The notes below the pieces were generated by a model. That model ran no database searches and had not been told where the DNA came from. It was given only the letters and a program-made list of their open reading frames with translations. Positions 50,275-63,002 of a stretch of DNA of 64,000 nt are shown here, piece after piece. The stretch is from Chamaecrista fasciculata (Eukaryota; Streptophyta; Magnoliopsida; Fabales; Fabaceae), in NCBI GenBank assembly GCA_003254925.1, contig QANZ01012858.1, forward strand, positions 103,926-167,925. Reading direction: 5' to 3'. Position 1 is the first letter of the stretch, and each line of letters opens with the position of its first letter. The position numbers were made by a program, and so were the translations under genes.

Positions 50275-50895
50275 AACCTATAAAAATACTTAAATCATGT
50301 TTAATTAGGTTCATCAATTTAGATTCTCAATAGCACTTAATAGGTGTAGTAATGAAAAAGGCACAGGTAAAAAGAGAAACATTTTGTGTATCCAGTTAGA
50401 TTGGATTTTAGATTTGACTTTCTTAAACTAAAATGTATTTAAGGTTTTAAAGTTTTAAAACTGCTAACCTTATTATTCGAATTTTCAATTTCGATTACAA
50501 AAGACCCTTATGTTTTAAAGGTTGAAGTATGGGGAAATGGCGTGCCACTCCCACATCGCAAGTCCCAACTACCTCATATTTCTTAAAAATCTACTAATTC
50601 CTATAGTTTTTTTGAGAATAATGTTAAATTAATTATATTTTATTTAACTCAATCTTGATTATAATTTTATATCTTACTATATTATAATGATGAATTAATC
50701 TTAAATATATTTTCATGATTAGAGTATTATATATTAATATTAATTGATTTATTATATTGCGTCATTCTTGTTCGATGTTGACACTCTTAGAAGCTACTAA
50801 AAGGTTGCATGCTGCTTCATTTAACAATATCCATCATCAAATGATGTTGTTACATTTGTTGGCTCCAAGTTCTTTTGCTATTGTTGCAATGCAAG
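50275..50895. other. AT-rich intergenic, no gene seen
   Basis: No supported gene or element ends are visible. Confidence 0.5.
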
Positions 50896-50903
50896 ACGAG
50901 ATT

Positions 50904-51056
50904 TGAGCATCGATCCCCTAGAGTACTCTAGGGGTGAAGTGAGGAGAGAGGTAAAAATGGTGGAGAGAGAAAGTATAAATAGGATTCATTTTTCTCTACT
51001 TGTTTCTGTCTCTCTCCTCACTTCACCCGTATAGTATTCTAGAAGATCCAAACTCA
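50904..51056. mobile_element. 153-bp hAT-like MITE
   Basis: Inverted ends of about 50 bp run from TGAGCATCGATCCCC inward to GGGTGAAGTGAGGAGAGAG. They are mirrored by CTCTCTCCTCACTTCACCC and onward to CCAAACTCA. ACGAGATT flanks both sides (50896-50903 and 51057-51064), a perfect 8-bp duplication as made by hAT transposases. The arms could fold into a hairpin. Confidence 0.85.
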
Positions 51057-51064
51057 ACGAGATT

Positions 51065-52635
51065 CATACAGAACGCTTTTCTAAAATTTCTTACTTTCTT
51101 TTTCTTTCGCTATTTTGAGTTGGGTTAATTTATCAAGAGTTTGTGTGTTGGAATATTGACAATGTATTTAGCATTTTTGTCCCTGTTTCAAGTCCTTATA
51201 CCTGTAAGAATTAGCCTAATCTTGGAGGGAGATCTCATGATAAGACTCCAACACTCAAAATCATATATCTGTAGTATATTATATGTAAAAACTTATTATT
51301 TGGTCTTTTAATTTTCACACTTCTATCGATTTAGTCCTTGAATAATAGAAATATACTGTTTAGTCACCGAATAACTTCAAATGTCAAATCAAATGTTACA
51401 TACATATTTCCGTGTCCGTTAGGGTATAGAAAACCCTAGTATATATATATATATATGAGGGTAGAAGAGGTAAATTAAAGATTAGTACCCCATATATATA
51501 AGACTCTTAAGGGTATTTTAGTATTTTTGTTTGAGTTTGGACTGACTAAAGTGGGAAGGCTATACTGATTATGAGAGAGGAATTGATCTGGGTATTCCTC
51601 ATCCAAAAGAGCCAGAGGTCTAGATATTTCTTATCAATAAGAGCTAAGGATTTGAATATTCCTCATCATATATCTTAATTTTAGACAACTAATTTTTTTT
51701 TTTGTTGAAATTTGTGTAACAATTTTTTGTGTACAAAATCTAAAAAAAAAACCAAAAAACTTAATAGTTTAAAATTGCAGTGGTGCACTACTCAAAGTCT
51801 CAAACTCTTTATAGATATTTTTTTTTGAATTTTAAAGCTTTGGACTTTGTAGATAAGATTAGAGTTAGACTTCTCCAAATATGTTTGTTTCCTAATTCCC
51901 CTAACATTTTTAATATCAAACCCCAAATAATTCTAATAAGTAATATAGCAATAAATTTATAACAAAATATCAAAAGCTAATATACATTAAATCATGAAAC
52001 TTTGTATTTTTAAATTTGGGAAGAAAGGTGGTATTATGGGTGGTTTGGGCCGGGCCTCACCTAACCCATTACAGTACTCATTTTCAATGAAGACTACCTC
52101 AGACCCAAAAAAAAAAAATTGAAGGCTACCTAGTGTTTGACACTTTGATGTTGAAGGTAGGAGCGAAAATTCTTGAAATCAGACGGTTGAAGATGACCTA
52201 TGGGCCCCGATAGCTGAATCTGCTAATAGAATCTGATTCCATCAACTAGGGTTTCTATTTCCAACCCGGTGAGTTCCCCTAAACCCAGTCTCAAACTCAA
52301 TTATCAGTATTTCATCAAATCACTCACTTTATCTTCTTCTCATTTCATAGCTCTACTCAAATGAAATAAACGGTTTGCCGAAACGATTCTGCTTTCATCT
52401 TATGACTTGCAACTTGTAAGTGACTCTGCCACATCTCTCTCTCTCTCTTTATCTCTCTGGCCTCAATTTTCTTAGGACTGAAATTTGTTGTTGAGAAGAG
52501 GATTTCCACCTCGCTGCTTTAGTACTGTTTTTTATTTAGAATTTAAGTATTTTGTGTATACAATCGAGGGTTCTGCAATCGTGTCTCTTTGCGTATTTAT
52601 CTAAGAGGGCGAAGGGCAAATAGAATTTTTTTTTT
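51065..52635. other. Intergenic and 5' leader of the CLMP1-like gene
   Basis: A one-ended TTGGTC-type repeat fragment lies at about 51290-51400. From about 52230 the sequence becomes leader-like. A donor-like CTT-GTAAGTG at 52416-52421 and an acceptor-like CAAATAG at 52622 suggest a leader intron. A (TC)n tract lies at about 52434-52448. There is no other gene. Confidence 0.4.
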
Positions 52636-54918
52636 ATGGGGAAATCCGGGGGTAGGAAAAAGAAGGGTGCTTCCAGCAAAGTTTCGATTGACGATACAGC
52701 TCCAGCTGCTAACGGAGGAGTGGACTTGGACTCTTCAATCTTTTTGAAGAGAGCTCATGAACTTAGAGAGGAAGGGAATAAAAAGTTTCAGAATAAGGAC
52801 TATGCTGGTGCTCTTGAACAATATGATAATGCTCTCCGATTAACCCCCAAGAACCATCCTGATAGAGCGCTTTTTCACAGCAACAGAGCAGCTTGTTTGA
52901 TGCAGATGAAGCCTATAGATTATGAAACTGTGATTGCTGAGTGCACCATGGCACTTCAAGTCCAGCCTCAATTTGTCAGGGCACTTCTTAGGAGGGCTCG
53001 GGCATTTGAGGCCATAGGAAAGTATGAAATGGCCATGCAGGATGTACGAGTCTTATTGGTTGCTGATCCTAATCACCGGGATGCATTGGATATTGCTCAG
53101 AGACTTAGGACAGTATTAGGGCCTCGCCAGGAAGCCCAGGATCTCCAGAGTCGCCCCTCCCCTGCCGCTCTTGGTGCTTCTGCTGTTCGTGGTGCCCCTA
53201 TTGCTGGTTTAGGGCCATGTTTACCGGCCCGGCCAGCACCAAAGAAGGCTACAAATTCTGCAGCACCTAATAATAAAGGAGAGAAGTCCCAACCAGTTTT
53301 ACCTGATGAAAGTGGTCCTGAGCCCAAGTCCCAATTCCCAAAACTTGTGTTGAAGCCTTCAAATGGTTCTGTAAAACCACCCTATTCAAGAAAACAAAAC
53401 CAGGATCAGTCATCTCATTCGTCAACCATTCATGGACAGTATTTGGAGGCTGCAACTCGATGGAGACCCTTGAAGCTTGTTTATGATCATGACATTAGGC
53501 TTGCCCAGATGCCAGTAAATTGCAGTTTCAGAACTCTGCGAGATATAGTAAGCAAGAGGTTTCCATCATCAAAGTCAGTCTTGATCAAGTATAAGGATAA
53601 TGATGGTGATTTGGTGACTATAACCTCTACTGATGAACTTAGACTGGCAGAGACTAGTGTTGATAGCCAGCTTCTCAAAGAACCTGAAGCAGATAAAATT
53701 GAGTCAGTTGGGATGTTGAGACTACATGTAGTTGACGTTAGTCCGGAACAGGAGCCACCTTTATTGGAAGAAGAGGAAGAAAAACCTATTGAGAGTGATG
53801 GGATAAAGGGAGATGAGAGTGGGTCTCATTCTTCTCTCAGTGAATCAATCTCAGAAGCTCCAGATACTGAGGTTGATAAATTGGGGAAAGAAGCTCCAAA
53901 AGAAAAACCAGGAACCACAGAAGACCCCGAATGCAAGGAAGTAGAGATAGATGACTGGTTGTTTGAGTTTGCTCAGCTCTTTCGTTCACACGTTGGTATT
54001 GATCCAGATGCTCACATTGACCTTCATGAACTTGGAATGGAGCTCTGTTCTGAAGCACTTGAAGAAACAGTGACTAGTGAGGCAGCTCAGGATCTCTTTG
54101 ACAAGGCTGCTGCAAAGTTCCAGGAGGTGGCTGCTTTGGCATTCTTCAATTGGGGAAATGTTCATATGTGTGCAGCTAGGAAGCGAATACCCCTAGATGA
54201 GTCTGCTGGAAAGGAGGTGGTGGCAGAACAGCTTCAAGTGGCTTATGATTGGGTAAAGGATAAATATTCATTGGCAAGAGAGAAGTATGAAGAAGCACTC
54301 TTGATCAAACCAGACTTCTATGAGGGATTGTTGGCTTTAGGGCAGCAACAATTTGAAATGGCCAAACTTCATTGGTCATTTGCACTTGCGAAGAAAATAG
54401 ATTTATCAAGCTGGGATTCTTCAGGCACACTTGAACTTTTTGACAGTGCAGAGGAGAAGATGAAAGCTGCAACTGATATGTGGGAGAAGCTGGAGGAACA
54501 GAGAGCAAAGGAACTGAAGGACCCAAATGCAAGTAAGAAAGAAGAAATACTGAAAAGAAGAAAAAAACCAGGAGCTGGTGGTACGGAAGGGGAGTCCTCG
54601 AATATTGGTCAGGTTGAAATCTCTGCAGAGGAAGCTGCAGAGCAAGCAGCTGTCATGAGATCACAGATTCACCTCTTCTGGGGGAATATGCTTTTTGAAC
54701 GATCCCAAGTTGAATGCAAATTGGGGATGGGTGGTTGGAAGAAGAACCTAGATGCTGCAATTGAACGTTTTAAGCTTGCAGGCGCATCTGAGACTGACAT
54801 TTCAGTAGTTCTAAAGAATCATTGCTCCAATGGAGATGCAAAGGAAGATGGGAAAAAGATCCAGAACCCACCACAACTCGATTCACATCTTGAAACAGAT
54901 AAGAGTAATGACTCATGA
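52636..54918 (+). CDS. CLMP1: TPR and PB1 domain protein, CLMP1/Phox type
   Basis: The single coding exon gives 760 residues. The N-terminus MGKSGGRKKK is typical of the plant Phox/CLMP1 group. A three-repeat TPR domain spans about 36-150 (ELREEGNKKFQNKDYAGAL, then HSNRAACLMQMKPIDYETVI, then ALLRRARAFEAIGKYEMAMQ), a type that binds HSP70/HSP90 C-termini. A proline/serine-rich linker (LQSRPSPAALGASAVRGAPI) leads to a PB1 domain at about 275-355, with the acidic OPCA-type segment KYKDNDGDLVTITSTDEL. An acidic stretch (about 377-430) is followed by a second helical TPR-like half (about 435-700, starting DDWLFEFAQLF). Arabidopsis CLMP1 is needed for separation of chloroplasts after division and links plastids to the cytoskeleton. 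The paralogues Phox1, 3 and 4 share this architecture, so the exact orthologue is inferred from the linker. Confidence 0.93.
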   Translation: MGKSGGRKKKGASSKVSIDDTAPAANGGVDLDSSIFLKRAHELREEGNKKFQNKDYAGALEQYDNALRLTPKNHPDRALFHSNRAACLMQMKPIDYETVIAECTMALQVQPQFVRALLRRARAFEAIGKYEMAMQDVRVLLVADPNHRDALDIAQRLRTVLGPRQEAQDLQSRPSPAALGASAVRGAPIAGLGPCLPARPAPKKATNSAAPNNKGEKSQPVLPDESGPEPKSQFPKLVLKPSNGSVKPPYSRKQNQDQSSHSSTIHGQYLEAATRWRPLKLVYDHDIRLAQMPVNCSFRTLRDIVSKRFPSSKSVLIKYKDNDGDLVTITSTDELRLAETSVDSQLLKEPEADKIESVGMLRLHVVDVSPEQEPPLLEEEEEKPIESDGIKGDESGSHSSLSESISEAPDTEVDKLGKEAPKEKPGTTEDPECKEVEIDDWLFEFAQLFRSHVGIDPDAHIDLHELGMELCSEALEETVTSEAAQDLFDKAAAKFQEVAALAFFNWGNVHMCAARKRIPLDESAGKEVVAEQLQVAYDWVKDKYSLAREKYEEALLIKPDFYEGLLALGQQQFEMAKLHWSFALAKKIDLSSWDSSGTLELFDSAEEKMKAATDMWEKLEEQRAKELKDPNASKKEEILKRRKKPGAGGTEGESSNIGQVEISAEEAAEQAAVMRSQIHLFWGNMLFERSQVECKLGMGGWKKNLDAAIERFKLAGASETDISVVLKNHCSNGDAKEDGKKIQNPPQLDSHLETDKSNDS

Positions 54919-56915
54919 AGCTTGTCCAGTATGTGATAAATAACATGGCTTTAATATATTTTTTGTCTGTTCAGAGAGGTGTCTGCTATGAAGTCTGTGG
55001 ACGGGAAAAAAGTGTCCTCATTTTGTGCTCATATGCGGTGTTCTTGATTTATTTTTTAATGGAATTGGAAATTTTGGGTGCCTCAACTAGTTCTGGAATA
55101 GTTTCTTTTTCTCCTTTGATTTTGAAGTAGATGATAATCGAACATCATTTGTTTTATGAAGTATTAACTGATTTTTTGAATGATCAACTTTACATGCTTA
55201 ATATCAATGTTTGTTCCTCTTGTTTTCAAAGAGGGCTTGACTGTTGATGCTGAACACATTAGTTTGACGAGAAATATTACATTACAGACATACCATTGAA
55301 GATAGGTGCAAGTAATCAGTGAAATTTTACTAAACTCGGGTGGGGGTTATTTAGTTGATGAAATTATTTTAATGAACCAAAGGATGATGAATAGGTTGTT
55401 TGTGACTTGGTGTATAGGCAAAGTTAGCTATTGTCACTCATCAAATGCAATGCCATGAATTTTAGTAGAAAAGTGTGGAGGGTAAGTAGCTTGATAGTTT
55501 TTTGATATGGCAACCACAGGGTATTTCCTTGAATGGAAAATTTGGAGGCTGCCACAATCTTTTTACAATTAAACAAAACGTGCTTTCTCATATCTCTCCA
55601 CTTCCCTTGTACTTGATTTTTTTAATTCTCTGGAAGTTGCTGATAACACTTATAGGTTATGTTTGGTTTACATGGAGGAAATGAGGAGCCTTTTAAGTTT
55701 TAAGTATTTTACGCTTCTTTTCTTTTGCTATCCTTTTATTTTATTTGATTTTCTTGATCTTTTCCGATTCTTTATACATCCTCCAAACAAAGGGGAAGAA
55801 TTAATAATACGAAACATATCCTGCAGCTACTATCTGTTCATTACATATTTGCACCACAATGCTAAAAATAATAATAAATTAAAAAGATATTCTTAATGCA
55901 AGCAAGGTAGGTTACTTTCTTATTTGGGTATGGTAGTTAAAATGGGAAAACGCATTTATTAATACAGCTCAATTAGCTGGGAGGCACATTGCATAAATCA
56001 TCCGACCTGAGTATTTCATGTATTGTTTATGCAGTATGTAAACTAATAAAAAAAAATATTTGTATTTATTTGACATATGTAAAACCATCGTATTAAGTGA
56101 TACCTTAAAATTAGATCCTTGAGATTCAGTTTTAACGTTATGCCTGGATCAGTATTCATGATTCAAGTGTTTGAAGCTGCAAATTTGGCATCACTTTGAT
56201 TCTATGTTCAAGATTTGACGATTTGTTACAAAATTATAATTCACACTCGTTATTAGCTGTACCTACACCTGAGTAGTTAACTTTGCCTAGTAATGTCGTT
56301 TGATATAATACACTGTTAATTTGGCTACTTGAGTGGCTTTTGACTCAAGTTTTGGCAATTTAGTGCCTTGTCTTGTTTCTAGCAAAACAATGGCCAATGG
56401 TGCTTTGCCAATTGCCCAATTGTAATGGGAATCCTCTGGTTAATTTCATTGACATTGGAATACTTTAACTTTGCATCTCTCCTGATTTCATATTTTAATC
56501 ATATCTTCTCTGCCTTGTGCACTCTTTGGCTGAAATTATATTATAACATTATCCAGGAAAGAGAATTGAAGTTTCAGAGTCTTTTCTGAGGTTATTTGAT
56601 CATATCTGAGCTCCATATACTTTGACTGTTGAGAGGTGCTACCACTATTTAGAATATTATTTTCTTCATTCCAGCAGCCATCCAGAATCATCTAGTGAAG
56701 GGCATGTTTTATTTATTTATTTTTTTATGCACCTGTCTGTCTTGTAGCTCATAGTGTAAAGCTCAGATTTGCTGAAGTCTGAAACCCTTCAAATTTTGAT
56801 TAACTTCCACTTAAATTAAAAAAAAAAAATCATCGCATAGCTATAAGACCTATTTCATTGTATGATATTAAATATTGGGCGAAAAAAAACTAACATGAGT
56901 AGAAATTTAACTTAA
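54919..56915. other. 3' untranslated region and intergenic, no gene seen
   Basis: The bases after TGA (54916-54918) probably include the 3' untranslated region. Open frames at 55502-55684 and 55663-55896 are hydrophobic, AT-driven and unsupported. No clear transposon ends are seen before 56918. Confidence 0.5.
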
Positions 56916-56917
56916 TT

Positions 56918-57192
56918 GAGATGAGAATATTACACTAGATGAGTGGTCATACTAGAAAAAATAAGATTAGAAATAAGTGTATTAGAGAAAAAATTATGGC
57001 AGCATCTATCATGAAAAAAATTAGTTGAAAGGGACCTTGAAATGAATGATAGTCTAATATTCAATGGAGAAGACCAAAGACAATTATTAGTATACCTATT
57101 TGAAAAGATTTAATAATTTAATGTGTAATATGTTGGGTTTAGCTGCTCCATGTAGCCCATCCCTATTAATGAAAAAGACTTTTATTGTTGTA
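56918..57192 (+). pseudogene. Old RTE-type LINE remnant (RT C-terminus and 3' end)
   Basis: The plus strand reads EMRILH, a stop, then MSGHTRKNKIRNKCIREKI. This is a decayed version of the EMRMLRWMCGHTIMDKIRNE segment found intact at 57257-57865 on the other strand. Downstream, GCTCCATGTAGCCCATCCC and ATTGTTGTAAG correspond to the conserved LINE 3' end. Stops and frameshifts make it dead and older than its neighbour. Confidence 0.75.
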
Positions 57193-57228
57193 AGAAAATA
57201 AAACTTCACAGGATCCGCTACCTGTAGT

Positions 57229-57870
57229 GTACTACAACAACCAAAGCCTTATCCCACTAGGTGGGGTCGGCTATATGAATCAATTGACGCCAACGTGTTC
57301 TATCCTTGCACATGTCAACCGTAAGGTTATTGATAGTTAAATCTTTTCGGATAGTTTCTTGGATAGTTTTCTTTGGTCTTCCCCTTCCCCGGATTATAGG
57401 ATTCTCTACCAATTGATCAACTCTGCGTACCGGGGCCTCTAAAGGTCTTCTTTGCACATGCCCAAACCACCTAAGGCGTGTTTCGACCAATTTCTCAATG
57501 ATAGGCGCCACACCAACCTCCTCTCTGATGACTTCATTCCTGATCTTATCCATAATAGTATGACCACACATCCAACGAAGCATTCTCATCTCAGTCACGT
57601 TGAATTTTTGCTCATGTTGCCCTTTTATTGCCCAACATTCAGTACCATACAATAGAGCGGGTCTTATTGCCGTGCGGTAAAATTTTCCTTTTAGTTTAAG
57701 CGGCACTTTTTTATCACAGATAACCCCTGAGGCCTTTCTCCACTTCATCCACCCTGCCTGAATCCTGTGATTAACATCCTCTTCTATTTCCCCCTTGCTT
57801 TGCAAAATCGTTCCCAAGTACCTAAAGCTTGTAACTTCTTGTAATTGATGATCACCGAGTTTCACAATAT
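57229..57870 (-). pseudogene. 5'-truncated RTE-type LINE, RT C-terminal region
   Basis: The minus-strand frame 57865-57257 (202 codons) is the C-terminal reverse-transcriptase part of a plant RTE LINE. It carries FRYLGTILQSKGEIEEDV, RPALLYGTECWAIKGQHE, TEMRMLRWMCGH, RLRWFGHVQRRP and GRGRPKKTIQETIRKDL. It ends DRTRWRQLIHIADPT; the 3' end on the minus strand reads GGCTTTGGTTGTTGTAGT, the usual RTE tail region. CTGTAGT flanks both sides (57222-57228 and 57871-57877), a possible target duplication. The reverse-transcriptase core and endonuclease are absent. The frame is open, so insertion is fairly recent. Confidence 0.92.
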
Positions 57871-57879
57871 CTGTAGTAT

Positions 57880-58844
57880 CCCCTTCTCTGAAATGTCATT
57901 GATTGGCACATGTTGGTTTTTCTACTAATCAAAAGCTAGCAAGTTGAAAACTCAATGACCATGGACTGAAAGGCTGCATAGCTGATTTTCTTTCCTTCAT
58001 TCCGGAGTGATTAAAGTGTTTGAAACAGGAAAATACAGATTTGGTGAAGAAGTTGGAACAGCTTGTGGTCCCAAACATATAGTGACTTGTTGAAAAATGG
58101 AAATTACCCTGGTAGCTTTTATGAATGTGGGTAAACAGTGAAATCACAATCTGCACTAGGTAATTCTTCTTAAGATGATGAATCTCTTTGTTATATGTAT
58201 TTTGAGACTTATTTGTTATTCGACCAATAATTTTTTAAGGTGTAAGAATCTTGAAATAAAACTTTTTTTTTTTTAAAAAAAGAAGAGGTAGTCACCTTCC
58301 ATCCTGTTTCCCTGATGCTACTAGTAGCTAACATTTAGGTTTTGCTTTTCAAACCCACCTAATTAGTTGCTTTCCTACCAACTTTTAGTTCTTATTAAAA
58401 TTCTAGTTTGGTTGCTGTCCAATGTCAATGGCTTTCTAATATTTTATACGGTGCCTTTCGGTTCCTCAAAAGGGAACTAGGAATTTACAAGACATATCAA
58501 TGACAAGGACCATTATCTCTTCTTTTGGGAATTTGCCTTTGGGCATTTTACCACATTGACTTTTCTGGTTGTTAACTGTTTCCATTTTTTTTTTCAAACT
58601 TTTTCTATTGAGTGATATTATTATAATTATAAAGCATAATAAAGCCAAAAAGGAATTATGAGACATTTCTTGTAAAATGGGCAAGATTTAGTTACTTTCG
58701 AAGACATTACATAGCACTCACAACAGAGGCTTCACACTCACTCTTAAGCATAAACTATATTTTTAGCTTATTTGACCTGTAAGGTTTCATACAACACAAA
58801 CTTCCATACCCATATTTTCAAACATAACAACACTAACAAGTAAA
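57880..58844. other. 3' flank of ACC oxidase and intergenic, no gene seen
   Basis: The 150 bases next to 58844 are probably the 3' untranslated region of the minus-strand ACC oxidase. I find no other supported feature. Confidence 0.5.
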
Positions 58845-60435
<1,591 letters not shown>

Positions 60436-60503
60436 CTAACTTCAGTGAGATGTGTGAGTATATGGTGTGTGAGATGTGAGGAGTGAGGGTTGTGTGAGGT
60501 ACA

Positions 60504-60510
60504 ATTTATA
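60504..60510 (-). promoter_or_regulatory. TATA box of the ACC oxidase gene
   Basis: On the minus strand CCTATAAATTG lies about 105 bp upstream of the start codon at 60399. The leader between them is GA/CT-rich (TCTCTC runs at 60408-60437 on the plus strand). Confidence 0.7.
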
Positions 60511-60613
60511 GGACTTTTTTCTCATGGGTATACTAAGAAAATTAATTAACTACTATATTTTATCTATATCACGCATATGGACTACTTTTACTGTAGCAAA
60601 AAGGGCGTATAAA

Positions 60614-60824
60614 GAAACCGTCAACTGGGACGACAATTTTACTGAAATAAAACCGCTAACACGGATGACGGGAGGAGAAAGCGAAGAAACCGTCAAGGGG
60701 CATGACGGTTTAAGAGAAACCGTCATGCTGGATGACGGTTTCTTTTGGAAAAAGTTGAAAAGAAAACCGTCATCCGGCATGTCGGTTTTCTAAAGAGGAA
60801 ACCGTCAACCAGGTTGACGGTTTC
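60614..60824. repeat. Array of GAAACCGTCA...TGACGGTTTC hairpins upstream of ACC oxidase
   Basis: At least four short inverted repeats stand in series: 60687-60711, 60716-60742, 60762-60790 and 60798-60824. Each has a stem of 8-10 bp built on AAACCGTCA/TGACGGTTT and a loop of about 7 bases whose sequence differs from copy to copy. Degenerate half-copies lie at 60614-60640 and 60650-60672. The array starts about 105 bp upstream of the TATA box. The stems contain TGACG (bZIP/TGA core) and CGGTT (MYB core). The array may instead be the subterminal repeat region of a transposon cut by the gap at 61057. Confidence 0.85.
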
Positions 60825-61056
60825 TTAACAAGATTAGATCAGAAATTTTAATCAGATTAGAAATAATTACATCAAACAATCATACAACAAATCAATATTA
60901 ATTACATCATTAATTTTAATCAAATCAAAAAAATTTTAATCACTAATTAATTTTTCAATATGATATCACATTAATCATACAACAAATCAATCAAAAATAT
61001 TGTTTCCCAAATTGATAATATTTTAAAAAAATTAATCAATAACTATTTAAAAAAAA
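60825..61056. other. AT-rich sequence before the second gap
   Basis: Repeated ATTAATCATACAACAAATC-like phrases occur (about 60872 and 60970), with no gene. It ends in the gap. Confidence 0.4.
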
Positions 61057-61611
61057 NNNNNNNNNNNNNNNNNNNNNNNNNNNNNNNNNNNNNNNNNNNN
61101 NNNNNNNNNNNNNNNNNNNNNNNNNNNNNNNNNNNNNNNNNNNNNNNNNNNNNNNNNNNNNNNNNNNNNNNNNNNNNNNNNNNNNNNNNNNNNNNNNNNN
61201 NNNNNNNNNNNNNNNNNNNNNNNNNNNNNNNNNNNNNNNNNNNNNNNNNNNNNNNNNNNNNNNNNNNNNNNNNNNNNNNNNNNNNNNNNNNNNNNNNNNN
61301 NNNNNNNNNNNNNNNNNNNNNNNNNNNNNNNNNNNNNNNNNNNNNNNNNNNNNNNNNNNNNNNNNNNNNNNNNNNNNNNNNNNNNNNNNNNNNNNNNNNN
61401 NNNNNNNNNNNNNNNNNNNNNNNNNNNNNNNNNNNNNNNNNNNNNNNNNNNNNNNNNNNNNNNNNNNNNNNNNNNNNNNNNNNNNNNNNNNNNNNNNNNN
61501 NNNNNNNNNNNNNNNNNNNNNNNNNNNNNNNNNNNNNNNNNNNNNNNNNNNNNNNNNNNNNNNNNNNNNNNNNNNNNNNNNNNNNNNNNNNNNNNNNNNN
61601 NNNNNNNNNNN
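61057..61611. other. Assembly gap of 555 n
   Basis: Unknown bases between AT-rich sequence and poly-T. Confidence 1.
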
Positions 61612-61717
61612 TTTTTTAAAGAATCATATTTTAGTTATTTATATTTAATTTTTTATTTTAAAAAATAAATTTAAAATGTAAATAAATAATAATTTCATTT
61701 AATTATATTAGTTGGTG

Positions 61718-61892
61718 GATAATGGATATCGGGTACCCGATATATCCGATTTATAAAATAGGATATCCTATCCTATATCCATATTTTTTCGGATATTTCG
61801 GGTATCCGTCGGATACCGGATATCGGATAGGGTGCGGATACGGATATTAATTTATCGGATACGGATAAGATACGGATATTGGATAGGATATA
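61718..61892. repeat. Dense GGATAT/CGGATA repeat tract
   Basis: Over about 175 bp the motifs GGATAT, CGGATA, ATATCC and TATCCG repeat on both strands, with palindromes such as GGATATCC and CCGGATATCGG. The unit is irregular, so this is not a simple microsatellite. It resembles the inside of an unclassified transposon lying next to the gap. Confidence 0.7.
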
Positions 61893-62162
61893 TATGGTAT
61901 GTGTTGTTGTCATCTTCACGGATTCTACCACTTTAGCATGGAATTTAATTTTTCTAGCAACTATATATGTATGTCTATATTATTAACACATTAATGAAGC
62001 TGAAACCTTAAGAGGGTTGTGTTATAATCATATCAATATTCAGCCTAGCTAGCTAGGTACAATAAGAGAATGGATCCACATTAAATCATGCAGTGTGAAA
62101 TAAGAAATGAATCATTAATCAAAATGCCGTGTTTTCATTTTAATGAAACATAGTGTTTTGAA

Positions 62163-62993
62163 TATGGTTATTAAAACCGGAATGACCGGTTCAACCGGTT
62201 GAAACGGGAACCGGATACCAGGCCGGTTCGAGTCATAGAAGAAATTGGTTGAGTAGGGAACCGGAGAAGAACCGCAAAAACCGGACTGAATCGGCGATTT
62301 GAGGGGTTCAGCCGGTTCAGCCAAACCCTTGACTATTTTGGAAAAAAAAATTGCTGAAAACCACCGTTTGGAGGAAGAAATTTCAATAGCCATCGACCCA
62401 TTGTTCTTCCTTCAACGAAGAAATTTCAACACCATCGTTCGCCAGTGCGTATTTTTCTTCGCTGCCGCTACACATCATCCATCAATGTTTGATCTGTTTC
62501 GCTGTTGTGCTGAACGAATAGGGTTGGTAACCAAAATAGTCTATTATTTCTAATTAATAGTGTTAATGTTTATTTTCTTATTTTGATTTATTTCCATCTT
62601 ATAATTTTGTTTGATTGTGGTTTATTTTCTTGTTAGTGATTTATTTCTTTTTATTGTTTGGCCTAATTGTAACTTATTTCCTTATTGATTTATTTTCTTA
62701 GTGTTTATTTCCTTTTTGTGATTATTTCCTTACTCAGTTTATTTGACTATGTTTATGTTATAATGACTATTTATGAATTTAATTATGACATTTAAATTTG
62801 AATTTTATTATATATAGAATTTTTTTAATTATGATTGGTAATTTATTATTTTATTGGTCTATTATATTAATATATTATTTATTAATTAATTAATTTATAA
62901 ACGGTCCGACCTCGGTTGAACTCCGGTTGGACCATTGAACCTTGAACTCCTCATCCGACCGATTCAATATCCGGTCCGATTTTAATAACCTTG
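62163..62993. mobile_element. About 830-bp hAT-like non-autonomous element
   Basis: The ends ATGGTTATTAAAACCGG and the complement of CAAGGTTATTAAAATCGG are inverted. GTTTTGAA(T) flanks both sides (62155-62163 and 62994-63002), an 8-9 bp duplication. Subterminal ACCGGTT/AACCGGT motifs are dense on the left, and CCGACC/CCGGTCC motifs on the right. The family is shared with the 102-bp element at 8015. The interior (62350-62540) is coding-like in composition but has no recognised domain. No transposase is seen. Confidence 0.8.
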
Positions 62994-63002
62994 GTTTTGA
63001 AT

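Noticed and set aside
54305..54645. Minus-strand frames inside the CLMP1-like exon
   Set aside because: They are antisense shadows of a conserved coding exon.
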